Shown here piece by piece: positions 63,267-64,000 of a stretch of DNA of 64,000 bases (positions within the stretch are counted from its first letter, which is position 1; each line of letters opens with the position of its first letter). The notes under the pieces were generated by a model that saw nothing but the letters and a program-made list of their open reading frames with translations, was not told the origin of the DNA and searched no databases. The translations under genes and the position numbers were made by a program. Source of the DNA: Paralichthys olivaceus (taxonomy: Eukaryota; Chordata; Actinopteri; Pleuronectiformes; Paralichthyidae); the NCBI RefSeq assembly GCF_024713975.1, contig NC_091105.1:17554439-17618438 (forward strand), read 5' to 3'.

Positions 63267-64000
63267 CAGGGTCTGAAATTAACACCCATCAAGGGCCAAA
63301 TGTAGGTAGATTTTTATTTTTAGTTTGTTTGGCCACTATCACTTGCCACCGGTCTGCTGCTAGATATTGACTGGCAAACATGTTAAAGCAATGTGGCAGT
63401 ATTTTAAAGAAGTAAGCCGACCGAACGAAAAAGCAAAACCAAAGAGGAGAAAGGCATAGTACCTACAAAAAGAAAGTTCAATGACAAATGGATGTTTGGA
63501 GATTAAATTATGAAACTAAAACATATCTGTGACTGTGAATGTAGCTACTGTCACATAGGTTGTATGTCTGTGTCCTGGACTCAGTCGGAGCCTCCCCTGT
63601 CAGCAGATTTGGTGACAGCGCTAACGGCAATGTCTGAGCAGTGAGCTCAGAAGCAAAGCATGTGATTGCAGTTCATAGGCAAAGGAGGAGCTTTATGATT
63701 CAACATCCTACCTTATTAATATGATATGTGACACACATTATCATTTTTGCTAGAATAATTTTGCTTGACTGCTGGATCCCATCATCTACAAGCCATTTTG
63801 GCCAGTGGGTCAAAAAGGTCATTTCAGACCCTGTCTGCATATGTTTGTTGTTTTGTTTCATTGCTTGTCAGCATGATTAAGCCAAAAGTAAAGAGTGATT
63901 TCTACCAAACCTGTTGTAGGTATGCAGCATGGACCACAGAAGAATCCCTTCAATTTGAGTGCTGTTTGGTTAAAGCAGCAGATCCAGAAAGTGTTTAGGT
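63267..64000 (+). mobile_element. Left part of a hAT-type transposon remnant, cut by the window edge
   Basis: CAGGGTCTGAAATTAACACC at 63267 looks like a hAT terminus. Downstream are KAMWQYFKEVSRPNEKAKPK (from about 63388) and, in another frame, RKFNDKWMFGD (63470-63502), resembling the N-terminal region of ZNF862/KIAA1586-type transposases. Stops interrupt it. The right end is not in view. Confidence 0.4.

Larger units (their letters stand above)
46816..64000 (+). other. Very long first intron (over 17 kb) without coding exons
   Basis: I found no segment with splice sites and a recognisable protein between 46816 and the window end. In particular there is nothing like DYRK kinase sequence. 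The stretch is AT-rich and holds the repeats listed separately. The unlisted parts (46830-49490, 49950-54360, 56030-58010, 59070-60170 and 61520-62960) show nothing I can name. Confidence 0.5.

Overview
This is a vertebrate, almost certainly teleost fish, nuclear window. The genes are split by GT-AG introns, they match human proteins at their usual lengths, and the gaps hold short repeat families that I recognise from ray-finned fish. I cannot name the species.

Layout, left to right. Bases 231-1026 (+) hold the last two coding exons of an oxysterol-binding-protein-related gene (ORP10/ORP11 type). Bases 5393-7986 (+) hold ggct in four coding exons. Bases 12963-22083 (+) hold a complete 12-exon slc6a20-type transporter behind a TATA box. 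Bases 27450-35165 (-) hold complete sacm1l in 20 coding exons, including a 34-nt microexon. Bases 38335-44623 (+) hold complete fibrillarin (fbl) in nine coding exons. Bases 45698-46040 (-) hold a predicted two-exon 72-residue gene that I do not recognise. It ends tail-to-tail against fbl and starts in a CpG-rich bidirectional promoter. From about 46050 (+) a non-coding first exon ends at a splice donor at 46815, and everything after it to 64000 looks like one very long first intron. By synteny this is probably dyrk1b (inference). I assembled every complete gene exon by exon with matching splice phases, and the totals agree with the human lengths: ggct 184 aa, slc6a20 620, sacm1l 586, fbl 321.

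The genes are ordinary, unrelated cellular genes and not a pathway: lipid transfer, glutathione turnover, amino/imino acid uptake, PI4P turnover at the ER, and rRNA 2'-O-methylation. The slc6a20/sacm1l tail-to-tail pair is the same as on human 3p21.31.

The space between genes is repeat-rich. It includes a deleted Tc1-like element (1424-1886), TIR elements in introns (14296-14643, 49497-49945), hAT-type debris (58020-59060 and 63267 to the end), two dispersed short families (called A and B here) present in several copies, and many microsatellites. The points most worth a second look are the 72-aa gene, a similar repeat lying just upstream of the starts of both sacm1l and fbl, and a decayed duplicate of slc6a20 exon 4.
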